A stretch of DNA of 64,000 bases from Salinispora arenicola (lineage in GTDB: Bacteria; Actinomycetota; Actinomycetes; Mycobacteriales; Micromonosporaceae), in assembly GCF_006716065.1 (NCBI RefSeq), contig NZ_VFOL01000001.1, positions 4,588,001 through 4,652,000 of the forward strand, in the 5' to 3' direction. The notes beneath the pieces are model-generated. The model ran no database searches. It saw nothing but the letters and a program-made list of their open reading frames with translations, and was not told the DNA's origin. Positions 54,151 to 61,843 of the stretch are shown in pieces (positions within the stretch are counted from its first letter, which is position 1; the number at the start of each line of letters is the position of its first letter). A program made the translations under genes and the position numbers.

Positions 54151-55017
54151 CTACCGGTCCGGTGTTCCCGTCGAGGTGCGGTGGTCGTGGCTGTGCCCGC
54201 CGCGTAGGAAGTCCTCCAAGCCGGCCAGGTCGTCAGTGTTGATGTGATCCACCCCGGCCGCGCGCAACTCGCGCCAGACGGCCTCTCGTTGCGCTCCGGG
54301 CTCGTCAGGCGTGGCCCAGAAGCGCACCCGCTGCCCGTTCCGGTGCGCGACAGCGATGACGTCGCGCAGCCGGGCCCGTTGCTCGGTCGGCATCGGACCA
54401 ACCCCCTGCCAGGTGAAGACATTGTTCCAGTTGTCGCTGATCAACGGCATGAACGACGAGTGGGCACCGGTGTCGAGATCGGACAACCTGCCGTCGTAGA
54501 AGGCATACCGGACTGACTGGTCTTCCATCAGATCCCGGGGCCTGTCCCCGCTGATCACGACCGTCACCGCGCTGGCCCGGACCCGGCCGAAGGCGTACCG
54601 GGTGAGCATCCGTCGGTACGATCGCAGGACCTGGTCGAGTTCGGTGTAGGTCTGCGCGCCGGTGTTCTTGATGTCGACCAGCAGTTGCAGCGGTTGCCGG
54701 CTGCCCCGGTACACCCGGCCGTGGTTACGGGCCACCCGGGCCGCGAGCGGGTCCAGGTAGAGACGCTGCAGTGTCCGGCCCGGTTGCAGGTCCTCGGGAT
54801 CGTGGCCGACCAGCAGTTCGCCGTCGACCAGGTAGATGTCGGCCTCGACGCTGGTGAACCCGTGATCGAGCGCGTCCAGCAGCGGGCGCTCGTGCTCGTA
54901 GTCGTTGTGTGCGTGTGCCTGTGCCAGTGGGCGGCTACCGCCATGCGCCCAGGCGGGTGCCGCTCCCAACAGCATCGTCGCGACCAGGCCCAGGGCCACC
55001 GACAATCGGCGAAGCAT
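54151..55017 (-). CDS. Secreted PLC/GDPD-like phosphodiesterase domain protein
   Basis: A 288-residue exported protein. A signal peptide (LSVALGLVATMLLGAAPAWAHG, cleavage likely after AWA) is followed by a TIM-barrel of the phosphatidylinositol-specific phospholipase C/glycerophosphodiesterase type. Active-site-like motifs are QAHAHNDYEHERPLLDALDHGFTSVEADIYLVDGELLVGHD; later strands include LLVDIKNTG and FMPLISDNW. The family hydrolyses phosphodiesters outside the cell, but this subgroup is often annotated only as hypothetical. No operon partner is evident. Confidence 0.85.
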   Translation of the reverse strand: MLRRLSVALGLVATMLLGAAPAWAHGGSRPLAQAHAHNDYEHERPLLDALDHGFTSVEADIYLVDGELLVGHDPEDLQPGRTLQRLYLDPLAARVARNHGRVYRGSRQPLQLLVDIKNTGAQTYTELDQVLRSYRRMLTRYAFGRVRASAVTVVISGDRPRDLMEDQSVRYAFYDGRLSDLDTGAHSSFMPLISDNWNNVFTWQGVGPMPTEQRARLRDVIAVAHRNGQRVRFWATPDEPGAQREAVWRELRAAGVDHINTDDLAGLEDFLRGGHSHDHRTSTGTPDR

Positions 55018-55319
55018 GGATCAACCTCCGAAGAAGTGTGGCAATGCACGAACGGCACCGACGCTATGCCCGCCAGTCGGACGGCGGCCCAACCCGCTGT
55101 TAACTCCACCCGTACTCTGATGTGTGGGCGACCGCATGCCGCCTCCGCCAACCCGGTGATCGCGGTGGTGCCAGTCATGATCCAGGGCTTCCATGCCGGG
55201 GGATCCCGGTCGTGGTGGCGCTGGTCATGCCACGGCCAGATGTCATCACCGAATGGCACGACCACAACAGCGCCCTCGTCGTCAACCATCCCGGTGGTGA
55301 GGACATGGGACCGAGGCAG
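55018..55319. other. Intergenic interval upstream of the phosphodiesterase, no gene called
   Basis: It contains the promoter side of the minus-strand phosphodiesterase gene. No frame with family resemblance is seen. A translated patch around 55120-55260 (MIQGFHAGG...) is a short shadow. Confidence 0.4.
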
Positions 55320-55356
55320 CACGAAGGCCCGGCTCCCAGGGAGCCGGGCCTTCGTG
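55320..55356 (-). terminator. Long perfect hairpin terminator downstream of the DUF397 gene
   Basis: CACGAAGGCCCGGCTCCC (55320-55337) pairs perfectly with GGGAGCCGGGCCTTCGTG (55339-55356) around a single-base centre, giving an 18-bp stem-like palindrome. It starts eight bases past the DUF397 stop on the minus strand. Strong actinomycete-type terminator. Confidence 0.9.
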
Positions 55357-55363
55357 CCGACGA

Positions 55364-55552
55364 TCAGTGCTGCTTGGCGTGCTGCACGAACGCCCGCCAC
55401 GCCACCGGCCCGAACACCAGCGCCGGCCCGGTCGGGTCCTTGGAATCCCGGACACCGACGACGCCGGGAAGGTTGTCGGCAACCTCGACACAATTGCCGC
55501 CGCTCGAGCCGCTACGGGTGGATTTCCTCCACTGTGCGCTATTGAGGTCCAT
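55364..55552 (-). CDS. DUF397-family small regulatory partner protein
   Basis: A 62-residue protein with the family pattern LNSAQWRKSTRSGSSGGNCVEVAD, then VRDSKDPTGPALVFGPVAWRAFV. DUF397 proteins (BldB-like partners) are encoded directly behind XRE/DUF5753 regulators in actinomycetes and antagonise them. Here the ATG at 55552 overlaps the XRE gene's last codons by 14 bases. The pair forms a typical regulatory unit whose targets are unknown. Confidence 0.93.
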   Translation of the reverse strand: MDLNSAQWRKSTRSGSSGGNCVEVADNLPGVVGVRDSKDPTGPALVFGPVAWRAFVQHAKQH

Positions 55553-56345
55553 GGTAGGTCTCAACTTCCTTCAACAGGTCGACGGACGCACTGCGCGGCA
55601 GAGCTTCGTTGCGGACGCTCTCCCACATCACCTGAAGCTTAGCCACATCCTCGTCCTTGTCGACCGCCTCTCCGCCCAGCTGATTTTCCAGATGGCCGAC
55701 CCACTGCCCCTCACTCGACCGGGCCAGCGCGAACGGTCCCGACAGCCCGATGTGCAGTCCGCTGGTGGCCGGGATGATCAGCACGTGCACGTGCGGTAGC
55801 TCGGTCATGGTGCGCAGGTGGGCGATCTGCTGCGCCATGATCCCACTGAAACTGTCGCCGGAGCGGCGAAGGGCACCCTCGTCCAGCACCGCGACGAGTT
55901 GCGGCGGCCGATCGCCGGTCAGAGCCTTCTGTCGGTCCATCCGGGCGGCCGTCAGCTGCTCGACCTCACCGTCGGTGAGGCTGTCGTCGGCGCGTAGTAC
56001 CGTCCTGGCGTAGTGCTCCGTCTGCAACAAGCCCGGGATCAGGATGGGCTCGAAATAGCGAAGTTGGGTCGCGGTGCGTTCCGCGTCCAGCCAGCGCAGA
56101 AACCAGGACGGGGCACCCAGCCTGGTGGCCAGGCGCCGGAACAGACCACCGGTGTTGAGCGCGCGATCCGCGCCCCGGATGAAGTCGACTGTCAGCGCCC
56201 GGGTGCCGTTCTCCACCGCACTGACATGTGAGGCCGTGTATCCAGCCGCACGCCCGAAGACGTCCTGGGTCATGCCCGCTGCGCCTCTCGCGAGGCGAAT
56301 CTCGCTCACGATGAATTCCGCCAGTACCTCCGGTACATCGGTCAT
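55539..56345 (-). CDS. XRE-family regulator with DUF5753 domain
   Basis: A 268-residue regulator. The N-terminal helix-turn-helix (LARGAAGMTQDVFGRAAGYTASHVSAVENGTRAL) is followed by a ~180-residue DUF5753 ligand/partner domain containing LRYFEPILIPGLLQTEHYARTVL and VLDEGALRR. It is partnered with the overlapping DUF397 gene. Divergent small genes start about 240 bp away. Members of this class influence sporulation and secondary metabolism in streptomycetes; the role here is not readable. Confidence 0.92.
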   Translation of the reverse strand: MTDVPEVLAEFIVSEIRLARGAAGMTQDVFGRAAGYTASHVSAVENGTRALTVDFIRGADRALNTGGLFRRLATRLGAPSWFLRWLDAERTATQLRYFEPILIPGLLQTEHYARTVLRADDSLTDGEVEQLTAARMDRQKALTGDRPPQLVAVLDEGALRRSGDSFSGIMAQQIAHLRTMTELPHVHVLIIPATSGLHIGLSGPFALARSSEGQWVGHLENQLGGEAVDKDEDVAKLQVMWESVRNEALPRSASVDLLKEVETYHGPQ

Positions 56346-56588
56346 TCAGCACCCCTCAATTTGGTGATCGACTACTCATCTCGCCGCCCCGGCGCCACGC
56401 CTTCGTTCATCACTGCCCAGCGGACCAACACACCTGGTGAGCGCGGGGCTGGGGCATCCATCCTGGAACAACAGCGCCAGTCGAGGGAAGTGCCAAATCG
56501 ACGGAGGCGCTGTCGGACCGCCGTCAATTCCAGGGATGTGGAGAAGGCGGTCGTCCACCAATTTCCATTCACACCCAGGAGCGCCACC

Positions 56589-56792
56589 GTGCCGACAGCC
56601 ACCAACACACCGCCGCCACGAGACACGCGCCGAGCCGCACCGGCCGAGGCAACCGACCTCGACCGCCCGAGGGCCGCCTCCGCGTCGGAACCAGGACCCC
56701 CGCTGCGCGTGCGGGCTGTGGGGAGGGCGCGCGTCTATCACACCCGCGTGGACATCCTTCAGGCCGTCCTCGCCGGGCTGCGGCGGCTGTGA
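56589..56792 (+). CDS. Small hypothetical protein divergent from the XRE regulator
   Basis: A 67-residue frame starting at GTG with AGGAG nine bases upstream and ending DILQAVLAGLRRL. The first half is Pro/Ala/Arg-rich and probably disordered; the second (LRVRAVGRARVYHTRVDILQAVLAGL) could form a beta-alpha unit. Its stop overlaps the start of the next small gene (GTGATG), which supports both as real. Small gene pairs of this look often sit next to XRE/DUF397 units in Micromonosporaceae; function unknown. Confidence 0.5.
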   Translation: MPTATNTPPPRDTRRAAPAEATDLDRPRAASASEPGPPLRVRAVGRARVYHTRVDILQAVLAGLRRL

Positions 56793-56986
56793 TGGCCGAC
56801 GACAGCAGGCCCACCGAGCTACACCCCCACCGCGACCCGTCCGGCAGACCCCCACAACCCGACGGGGACCGGGTGGTCGCAGAGCCGACACCGAACAAGC
56901 CCCCGGCCACGACCCGGCACCTGTGGGTCGCGGCACTGATACTGACGATCGTGGTTGCCGCCATCACGATCGGGATGGTCCGCTGA
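56792..56986 (+). CDS. Small single-pass membrane protein, unknown
   Basis: A 64-residue protein with a Pro/Asp-rich N-terminal half and one C-terminal membrane segment (HLWVAALILTIVVAAITIGMV). ATG 56792 overlaps the upstream stop; a GTG one codon earlier is an alternative. The tail-anchored layout with the soluble part inside the cell is the most likely topology. Function unknown. Confidence 0.55.
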   Translation: MADDSRPTELHPHRDPSGRPPQPDGDRVVAEPTPNKPPATTRHLWVAALILTIVVAAITIGMVR

Positions 56987-57382
56987 CAGGTAGGCCGCGC
57001 CTTCCAGCCGCTGGCAATTGGCTACCAGGTTTCACAGTCAGGCGCTTCCGGCAATGCTGGGGGGCCGCTGTCGTGGTAGCTTCGCGTCGTGACTGCCGGG
57101 TCGGCCAAGGGCCACAAACGAGTACGGTTCCCGGCCGTGGCGTGATCGCCCGGCGGGGCAGAGCCCCACCCTCATTTTCCGCGATCAGCCACGGTGGAGC
57201 CGCTATGGCAACAGCACGCACCATTCGCTGACTGTCACTCTGCTCCTATGCTGCCGCGCCCTGCCGCAAGACCACGTACCCGGCTGCCCACCGGGCCAAG
57301 CGATGCCGGGGTGTCGGCACCGACGGAACGACTCGTGCTGCCCAAAAACTCATTCGTGCCGCGCAAGAATTGGAGTGCATCC
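56987..57382. other. Intergenic interval, no gene called
   Basis: The frame of the next gene is open back to 57194, but that extension (MEPLWQQHAPFADC...) has low similarity to the family and lacks a ribosome site. It is left as upstream region containing the presumptive promoter. Confidence 0.4.
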
Positions 57383-58237
57383 TTGCCGACCGACAACACT
57401 CACCTCATCGAGGAACTCCGCACCCACCGGGAAAACGCCACGGAGACCCGGGAGAACAAACGGATCCTCCTGCTCACCACCGTCAACCGGGAAACCGGGG
57501 TACCGCGTACCACTCCAGTGGAGTTCCTGCTCGGCGAAGGCCGGCGCATACTGATGATCGCGCTGCCCGACGGCACCCGCCCGAAACCGGAGTGGTACGA
57601 CGATCTGCTGACCGAGCCGCACGTGACCGCGGAGAGCGGCGCCTTCGCGATCGAGGCACGCGCGGTGACGCTCGACGACGGTGCACGTGACGCCGCACTC
57701 AACCAGGCCGCGGAGTTGGACCCCGACCTGGACCGGGAGCTGTCCCTCGCCCCCGGGCCGCCGCCCGTCATGGCGCTGGAACTGATCAGCGCCCAGCCGG
57801 CCGGAACCACCTGGAGCAGCGGTCTGAAGCTGGTCCACGACGCCTTCCGCCGGGAGATGGCGGTGATTCGCGATGAGCTGTCACGGCCGGGAACGCGCCT
57901 CGGCGCGCAGTTGCGCATCAACTGCCTCACCCTCTGCGGGGGCCTCGGGCATCACCACCGCGGCGAGGACGACCAGATGCTCCCGGTTGTCGACCAGCAC
58001 CATCCCGAACTCGCCGACGCGGTGCGGCGGCTGCGGGAGGAACACGCGGCGATGGAGGCGCTGCTCCAGGAACTACAGCAGGTGATCGGATCAGACGACG
58101 CGGACCGGGCGACCGTACGCGCCGAGTTCAACCGGCTCACCGCCGCCGTCGAGGAGCATCTCGACTACGAAGAGGAACAACTCCTGCCGGTTCTGGACAG
58201 GATTCCCGTGGACGGAGCCGACGACTCGGACACCTGA
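57383..58237 (+). CDS. F420-dependent nitroreductase-like (DUF385) domain fused to a hemerythrin domain
   Basis: A 284-residue fusion. Residues ~1-135 are a deazaflavin (F420)-dependent nitroreductase/quinone reductase-like split barrel (ENKRILLLTTVNRETGVPRTTPVEFL, RILMIALPDG, PHVTAESGAFAIEARAVTLDD). Residues ~150-280 are a hemerythrin HHE domain with di-iron ligand candidates in LCGGLGHHHRGEDDQMLPVVDQHHPELADAVRRLREEH and HLDYEEEQLLPVL. It may couple F420H2 reduction to an oxygen-, NO- or redox-sensing di-iron site; this is inference. The TTG start at 57383 has GGAG seven bases upstream; an earlier in-frame start is possible. Monocistronic. Confidence 0.82.
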   Translation: MPTDNTHLIEELRTHRENATETRENKRILLLTTVNRETGVPRTTPVEFLLGEGRRILMIALPDGTRPKPEWYDDLLTEPHVTAESGAFAIEARAVTLDDGARDAALNQAAELDPDLDRELSLAPGPPPVMALELISAQPAGTTWSSGLKLVHDAFRREMAVIRDELSRPGTRLGAQLRINCLTLCGGLGHHHRGEDDQMLPVVDQHHPELADAVRRLREEHAAMEALLQELQQVIGSDDADRATVRAEFNRLTAAVEEHLDYEEEQLLPVLDRIPVDGADDSDT

Positions 58238-58328
58238 CGACGACCACGGGCCACGCCGCACAGACCGGCTCGATCAGGAATCACCGGGCAGGAAGCCGCC
58301 CGCCGGATCCGGGGCCGTGGGAACGTCG

Positions 58329-58616
58329 TCAACCCGACGCCGCTGCCCGGTTTCCGTACCGTTCGGCCGCACGTGCCTTCGCCTTCGCGGCCTCCACCTC
58401 ACGGTCACGAGGAGGCGCCTTCGTCACGAGGCTTTCCAACAGGTGCTGGGTGGCAGCCATCACCGCACGGACGGCCTCGTCGAACGCCTCCTCGTTGGCC
58501 TGGGACGGCCGGGTCGTGCCACTGACCTTACGCACGTACTGAATGGCGGCGGCCTCGACCTCGTCGTCGGTCGCAGGCGGCTCGAAGTTGTGGAGCACAC
58601 GAATGTTCCTGCACAT
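58329..58616 (-). CDS. DUF2277-family protein
   Basis: A 95-residue protein with the family N terminus MCRNIRVLHNFEPPATDDEVEAAAIQYVRKVSGTTRPSQANEEAF, followed by a helix and an Arg/Ala-rich tail. Members often keep this Cys near the N terminus and have no known function. It is flanked by the nitroreductase fusion and a glyA remnant. Confidence 0.9.
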   Translation of the reverse strand: MCRNIRVLHNFEPPATDDEVEAAAIQYVRKVSGTTRPSQANEEAFDEAVRAVMAATQHLLESLVTKAPPRDREVEAAKAKARAAERYGNRAAASG

Positions 58617-58678
58617 GCCCCTAGAATGCCACGCCGACACCGGCACCCAGCTCACCGAGGCGTACCCTACGGTCCCCC

Positions 58679-58850
58679 ACCGAACCCGCGTTCCGCCGCC
58701 ACGCCCACCAGGTCGTCGCGAACGCGAAGGCACTCGCCGAAGCGCTGACCGCACGAGGATTCGACCCCGTGACCGGCGGAACCGACAACCATCTGATCCG
58801 CATCGACCTCACCAACAAGGGTGTGGCGGGCAAGCCCGTCGGGCCGGGTC
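58679..58850 (+). pseudogene. Fragment of serine hydroxymethyltransferase (glyA)
   Basis: The translation [24 protein letters not shown]...[22 protein letters not shown] reproduces the conserved C-terminal third of GlyA (the GGTDNHL signature). It starts abruptly behind DUF2277 and loses similarity after about residue 55, so both the PLP-binding N-terminal part and the end are missing. It is in frame with the desulfurase downstream but separated from it by ~190 bp of unrelated sequence. A relic of insertion or deletion at the left border of the sulfur/halogenase gene group. Confidence 0.85.
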
Positions 58851-59038
58851 AGCGGTATCCGGTCGGGTCGGCGGGCTTGCCGACGTCCTGCACCTCGACC
58901 ACGCGGCGGGCACGACCCGAGAAGGCGTGGACCACGTACCGCACACGGAAAGGTGCCGGCGAGGAACAGCGGCGCGAAAGTCGGGTCACGGACCCAACCC
59001 AGCGCACCGCCGCGCCTAACCTGATCTTGCGAGGTACC

Positions 59039-60346
59039 GTGAACCGGACCGCACCGACCCAGGAGGGTGGCTCGTTAACCCGGCCCGACCCCGCGCCACC
59101 GGGGTCCGAGATCGGCCGGCTCCGGGCCGACTTTCCGATTTTCGGTAGGCGGGTGCACGGTCACCCGCTGGTGTATTTGGACTCGGCCAGTACCTCCCAG
59201 ATACCGCTACCGGTACTCGACCGGATGCGGCGGCACGAACAGTGGCACAACGGGAACGTGGGTCGTGCCGTCCACACCCTGGGTAGCGAGGCCACCGAGG
59301 CGTACGAGGAGGCCCGCGCCAAGGTCGCCGCATTCATCGGCGCCCGGTCGCCCGATGAGATCGTGTTCACCCGTAACACCACCGAGGCGATCAACCTGGT
59401 GGCACACGCGTTCGGCGGCCCGAGCGGCGGTGACCAGCGGTTCCGCCTGGGCCCCGGCGACGAGATAGTGGTCTCGGAGATGGAGCATCACTCCAACCTC
59501 GTGCCGTGGCAGTTGCTGTGTCAGCGCACCGGCGCCACGCTCCGCTGGATCGGACTCACCGACGACGGCCGCCTGGACCTGTCCGGCCTCGATGAGCTGA
59601 TCAACGAGTGCACCCGACTGGTGTCGTACGTGCACGTCTCGAACATCCTCGGCACGGTCAACCCCACCCGACCGATCGTCGACCGCGCTCGTGCCGTCGG
59701 TGCGATCACCATGTTGGATGCCTCCCAGTCCGTGCCGCACATGCCCGTTGACGTCGCCGCCCTGGATGTCGACTTCGTGGCCTTCACCGGGCACAAGATG
59801 TGCGGCCCGACTGGCATCGGCGCACTGTGGGGCCGGGCTGACCTACTGGAGGTGATGCCGCCGTTCCTGGCCGGAGGCGGCATGGTTGGGACGGTGTCGA
59901 TGGAGGGCACGGCCTTCGTGCCACCGCCGGCCCGGTTCGAGGCGGGCACCCCGGCGATCACCCCGGCGGTCGGGCTCGGCGCCGCGGTGGACTACCTGTC
60001 AGCGGTGGGTATGGCCGCGGTGCACCGCCACGAACAGCAGCTCACGACGTACGCGCTGGCCGCGCTCGCCGAGGTGCCGGGGCTGCGGGTGTTCGGTCCG
60101 ACCGATCCGGCGCACCGCGGCGGTACGATCTCCTTCGCCGTGCAGGGGGTGGACCCGACCGTTGTCGGGCGACAGCTCGACGCGGTTGGGGTGCAGGTGC
60201 GCGTCGGCCGGCACTGCGCTGGGCCGGTGTGTGTCCGGTACGGCGTACCAGCCATGGCCCGGGCCTCCTTCTATCTGTACACGACGACGGACGATGTCGA
60301 CGCGCTGGTCACGGCCCTCGCGGACATCCGCCGGCGGTTCGGGTAG
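59039..60346 (+). CDS. SufS-type cysteine desulfurase
   Basis: A 435-residue PLP enzyme of the SufS/CsdA group. The N-terminal [37 protein letters not shown] and [14 protein letters not shown] are canonical. The PLP lysine is in [17 protein letters not shown] (Lys253), and the persulfide-forming cysteine is in GRHCAGPVC (Cys393). It would take sulfur from L-cysteine. No SUF iron-sulfur operon genes are near; instead the next genes are an FGE-fold protein and a MoaD/ThiS-like carrier, suggesting sulfur delivery into a natural product. The GTG at 59039 has GAGG five bases upstream; the first ~45 residues are an unusual linker. Confidence 0.92.
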   Translation: MNRTAPTQEGGSLTRPDPAPPGSEIGRLRADFPIFGRRVHGHPLVYLDSASTSQIPLPVLDRMRRHEQWHNGNVGRAVHTLGSEATEAYEEARAKVAAFIGARSPDEIVFTRNTTEAINLVAHAFGGPSGGDQRFRLGPGDEIVVSEMEHHSNLVPWQLLCQRTGATLRWIGLTDDGRLDLSGLDELINECTRLVSYVHVSNILGTVNPTRPIVDRARAVGAITMLDASQSVPHMPVDVAALDVDFVAFTGHKMCGPTGIGALWGRADLLEVMPPFLAGGGMVGTVSMEGTAFVPPPARFEAGTPAITPAVGLGAAVDYLSAVGMAAVHRHEQQLTTYALAALAEVPGLRVFGPTDPAHRGGTISFAVQGVDPTVVGRQLDAVGVQVRVGRHCAGPVCVRYGVPAMARASFYLYTTTDDVDALVTALADIRRRFG

Positions 60347-60469
60347 CCGCTGCCGCGCAGCGGTCCAGGTACCGCAAACCGCAAGATGACCTTTGCCGCA
60401 CCCCGGCGCGATCATCGACTGACCAGTCAGTCGGCGGTGCTGCTCGCTCGGATACGGCATGGAGGTCAG

Positions 60470-61336
60470 ATGGGCCAGATGGTGCGGATCCCGGGCGGGA
60501 TGTTTCTTCAGGGGTCGCCGCCCTGGCTGATCGACTGGCTCGACCAGGCGGACCAGCCGCTACCCCGGACATGGTTCGCCGACGAGACGCCGCAGGTTTC
60601 CCGACGCCTACCTCCGTATCGGATGGATCGGCACCTGGTGACAGTGGCTGACTTCCGGCGGTTCGTGCGCGCGACCGGGTACCGAACCGACGCCGAGCGG
60701 CGCGGCTTCGGACTGGTATACGAGGCGCTGGGCTGGGTGGAGCGCGACGGTGTCTGCTGGCACTCGCCAGGTGGCCCGGACACCGGGTCGCCCGGGTACG
60801 ACGACCATCCCGTGGTGCACGTGTCCTGGGAGGACGCCAACACCTACGCGCAGTGGGCCGGTAAGCGCCTGCCGACCGAATCCGAGTGGGAGTTCGCCGC
60901 CCGTGGGTCCGGCTTCCGGATCTGGCCCTGGGGCGACACCTGGCAGGTCGACCACGCCAACACGGCGGAGCTGCATGCCGGCCCGCTGAACTCGCTCGCC
61001 GCGTGGCGCGAATGGTGGCAGGCGATGTGCGAGAAACACGGACCGGTGCCACACACGACGCCGGTCGGTATGTTCTCTCGCCATGGCGACAGCACTCTCG
61101 GGTGCGCCGACATGGCGGGCAACGTGTACGAGTGGACCTCGACGCTGTCGGAGCTCTACGACGAAGGCGTGGTCTGCGACCCCACGGTACGAATGGCGAT
61201 GGGTCGGTACCGGGTGATTCGGGGTGGGTCGTGGATGAACTTTCGCTACCAGGTTCGCTGTAGCGAGCGGATGCACGGCGACCCCACTGGGTGGTCGAGT
61301 TTCGCGCACGGCTTCCGCTGCGCGCAGGACGAGTGA
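60470..61336 (+). CDS. FGE-fold (SUMF1/EgtB superfamily) protein lacking the formylglycine-forming cysteines
   Basis: A 288-residue formylglycine-generating-enzyme-fold protein. It starts [16 protein letters not shown], followed by [60 protein letters not shown] and [20 protein letters not shown]...GFRCAQDE. In true FGE the GGSW box continues with two copper-binding cysteines; here the matching positions are Asn and Val (SWMNFRYQV). There is no DinB domain as in EgtB. The activity is therefore unknown, possibly oxidative C-S or hydroxylation chemistry. GGAGG lies four bases before ATG 60470. It is followed 22 bases later by the MoaD-like gene, and a broken copy of the same pair occurs at 13421-13946. 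No sulfatase gene is present. Confidence 0.88.
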   Translation: MGQMVRIPGGMFLQGSPPWLIDWLDQADQPLPRTWFADETPQVSRRLPPYRMDRHLVTVADFRRFVRATGYRTDAERRGFGLVYEALGWVERDGVCWHSPGGPDTGSPGYDDHPVVHVSWEDANTYAQWAGKRLPTESEWEFAARGSGFRIWPWGDTWQVDHANTAELHAGPLNSLAAWREWWQAMCEKHGPVPHTTPVGMFSRHGDSTLGCADMAGNVYEWTSTLSELYDEGVVCDPTVRMAMGRYRVIRGGSWMNFRYQVRCSERMHGDPTGWSSFAHGFRCAQDE

Positions 61337-61358
61337 CGGGACCAGGAGGGCATGGCTC

Positions 61359-61625
61359 ATGGTAAGGATCATTTTGCCGTCGGTGTGGACGCAGGACGGA
61401 CGTACCGACTTTGACACCGACGAGGGTCCGCTACACGACGTGATCCGACGCTTCGCGGCCGACCATCCGGACTACCAGCACCGTCTGCTGACACCGGACG
61501 GGGAGCCGCTGTCGTATATCAACATCTGCGTCGACGACGACCTCATTCCCCGGCACCGACGGCAGCACACGAGAGTGCCGGCCGACAGCACCGTTACCAT
61601 CATCGCCCCGATGGCCGGGGGCTGA
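61359..61625 (+). CDS. MoaD/ThiS-like ubiquitin-fold protein with C-terminal diglycine (second copy)
   Basis: An 88-residue beta-grasp protein. It has strands MVRIILPSVW, GEPLSYINICVDDDLI and DSTVTIIAPMAGG, ending in Gly-Gly as required for thiocarboxylate carriers. It resembles the copy at 13680-13946. AGGAGGG precedes the ATG by eight bases. As the last gene of the desulfurase/FGE-fold/carrier set, it probably receives desulfurase sulfur after adenylation by an unlinked E1-like enzyme, then donates it. That chain is inference. Confidence 0.85.
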   Translation: MVRIILPSVWTQDGRTDFDTDEGPLHDVIRRFAADHPDYQHRLLTPDGEPLSYINICVDDDLIPRHRRQHTRVPADSTVTIIAPMAGG

Positions 61626-61698
61626 CCAGCGCCGGTTGCTGCACGAACACGTGACCTCCCGGCACCCTGGGGCACCGACCCGCCGGGGGCCGGCCTGC

Positions 61699-61728
61699 GG
61701 CGGGCGGTATCTCTGGATACCGCCCGCC
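61699..61728. terminator. Hairpin terminator between the MoaD-like gene and the halogenase gene
   Basis: GGCGGGCGGTATC (61699-61711) and GATACCGCCCGCC (61716-61728) form a perfect 13-bp stem with a 4-base loop. It lies 73 bases after the MoaD-like stop and 115 bases from the halogenase stop, so it can terminate both converging transcripts. Confidence 0.88.
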
Positions 61729-61843
61729 TTCGGATACGGATTCAACACCCCTGCGTGGGTCGCAGCGCCACAGCCACACACGGGGGCCACGGTGCCGGGT
61801 CCACACAGGGTAGTCGCACCACACCCGTGCAGGTGTGAGGATG

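Noticed and set aside
60470..61336. Genuine formylglycine-generating enzyme for sulfatase maturation
   Set aside because: The two copper-binding cysteines are missing and no sulfatase gene is present.
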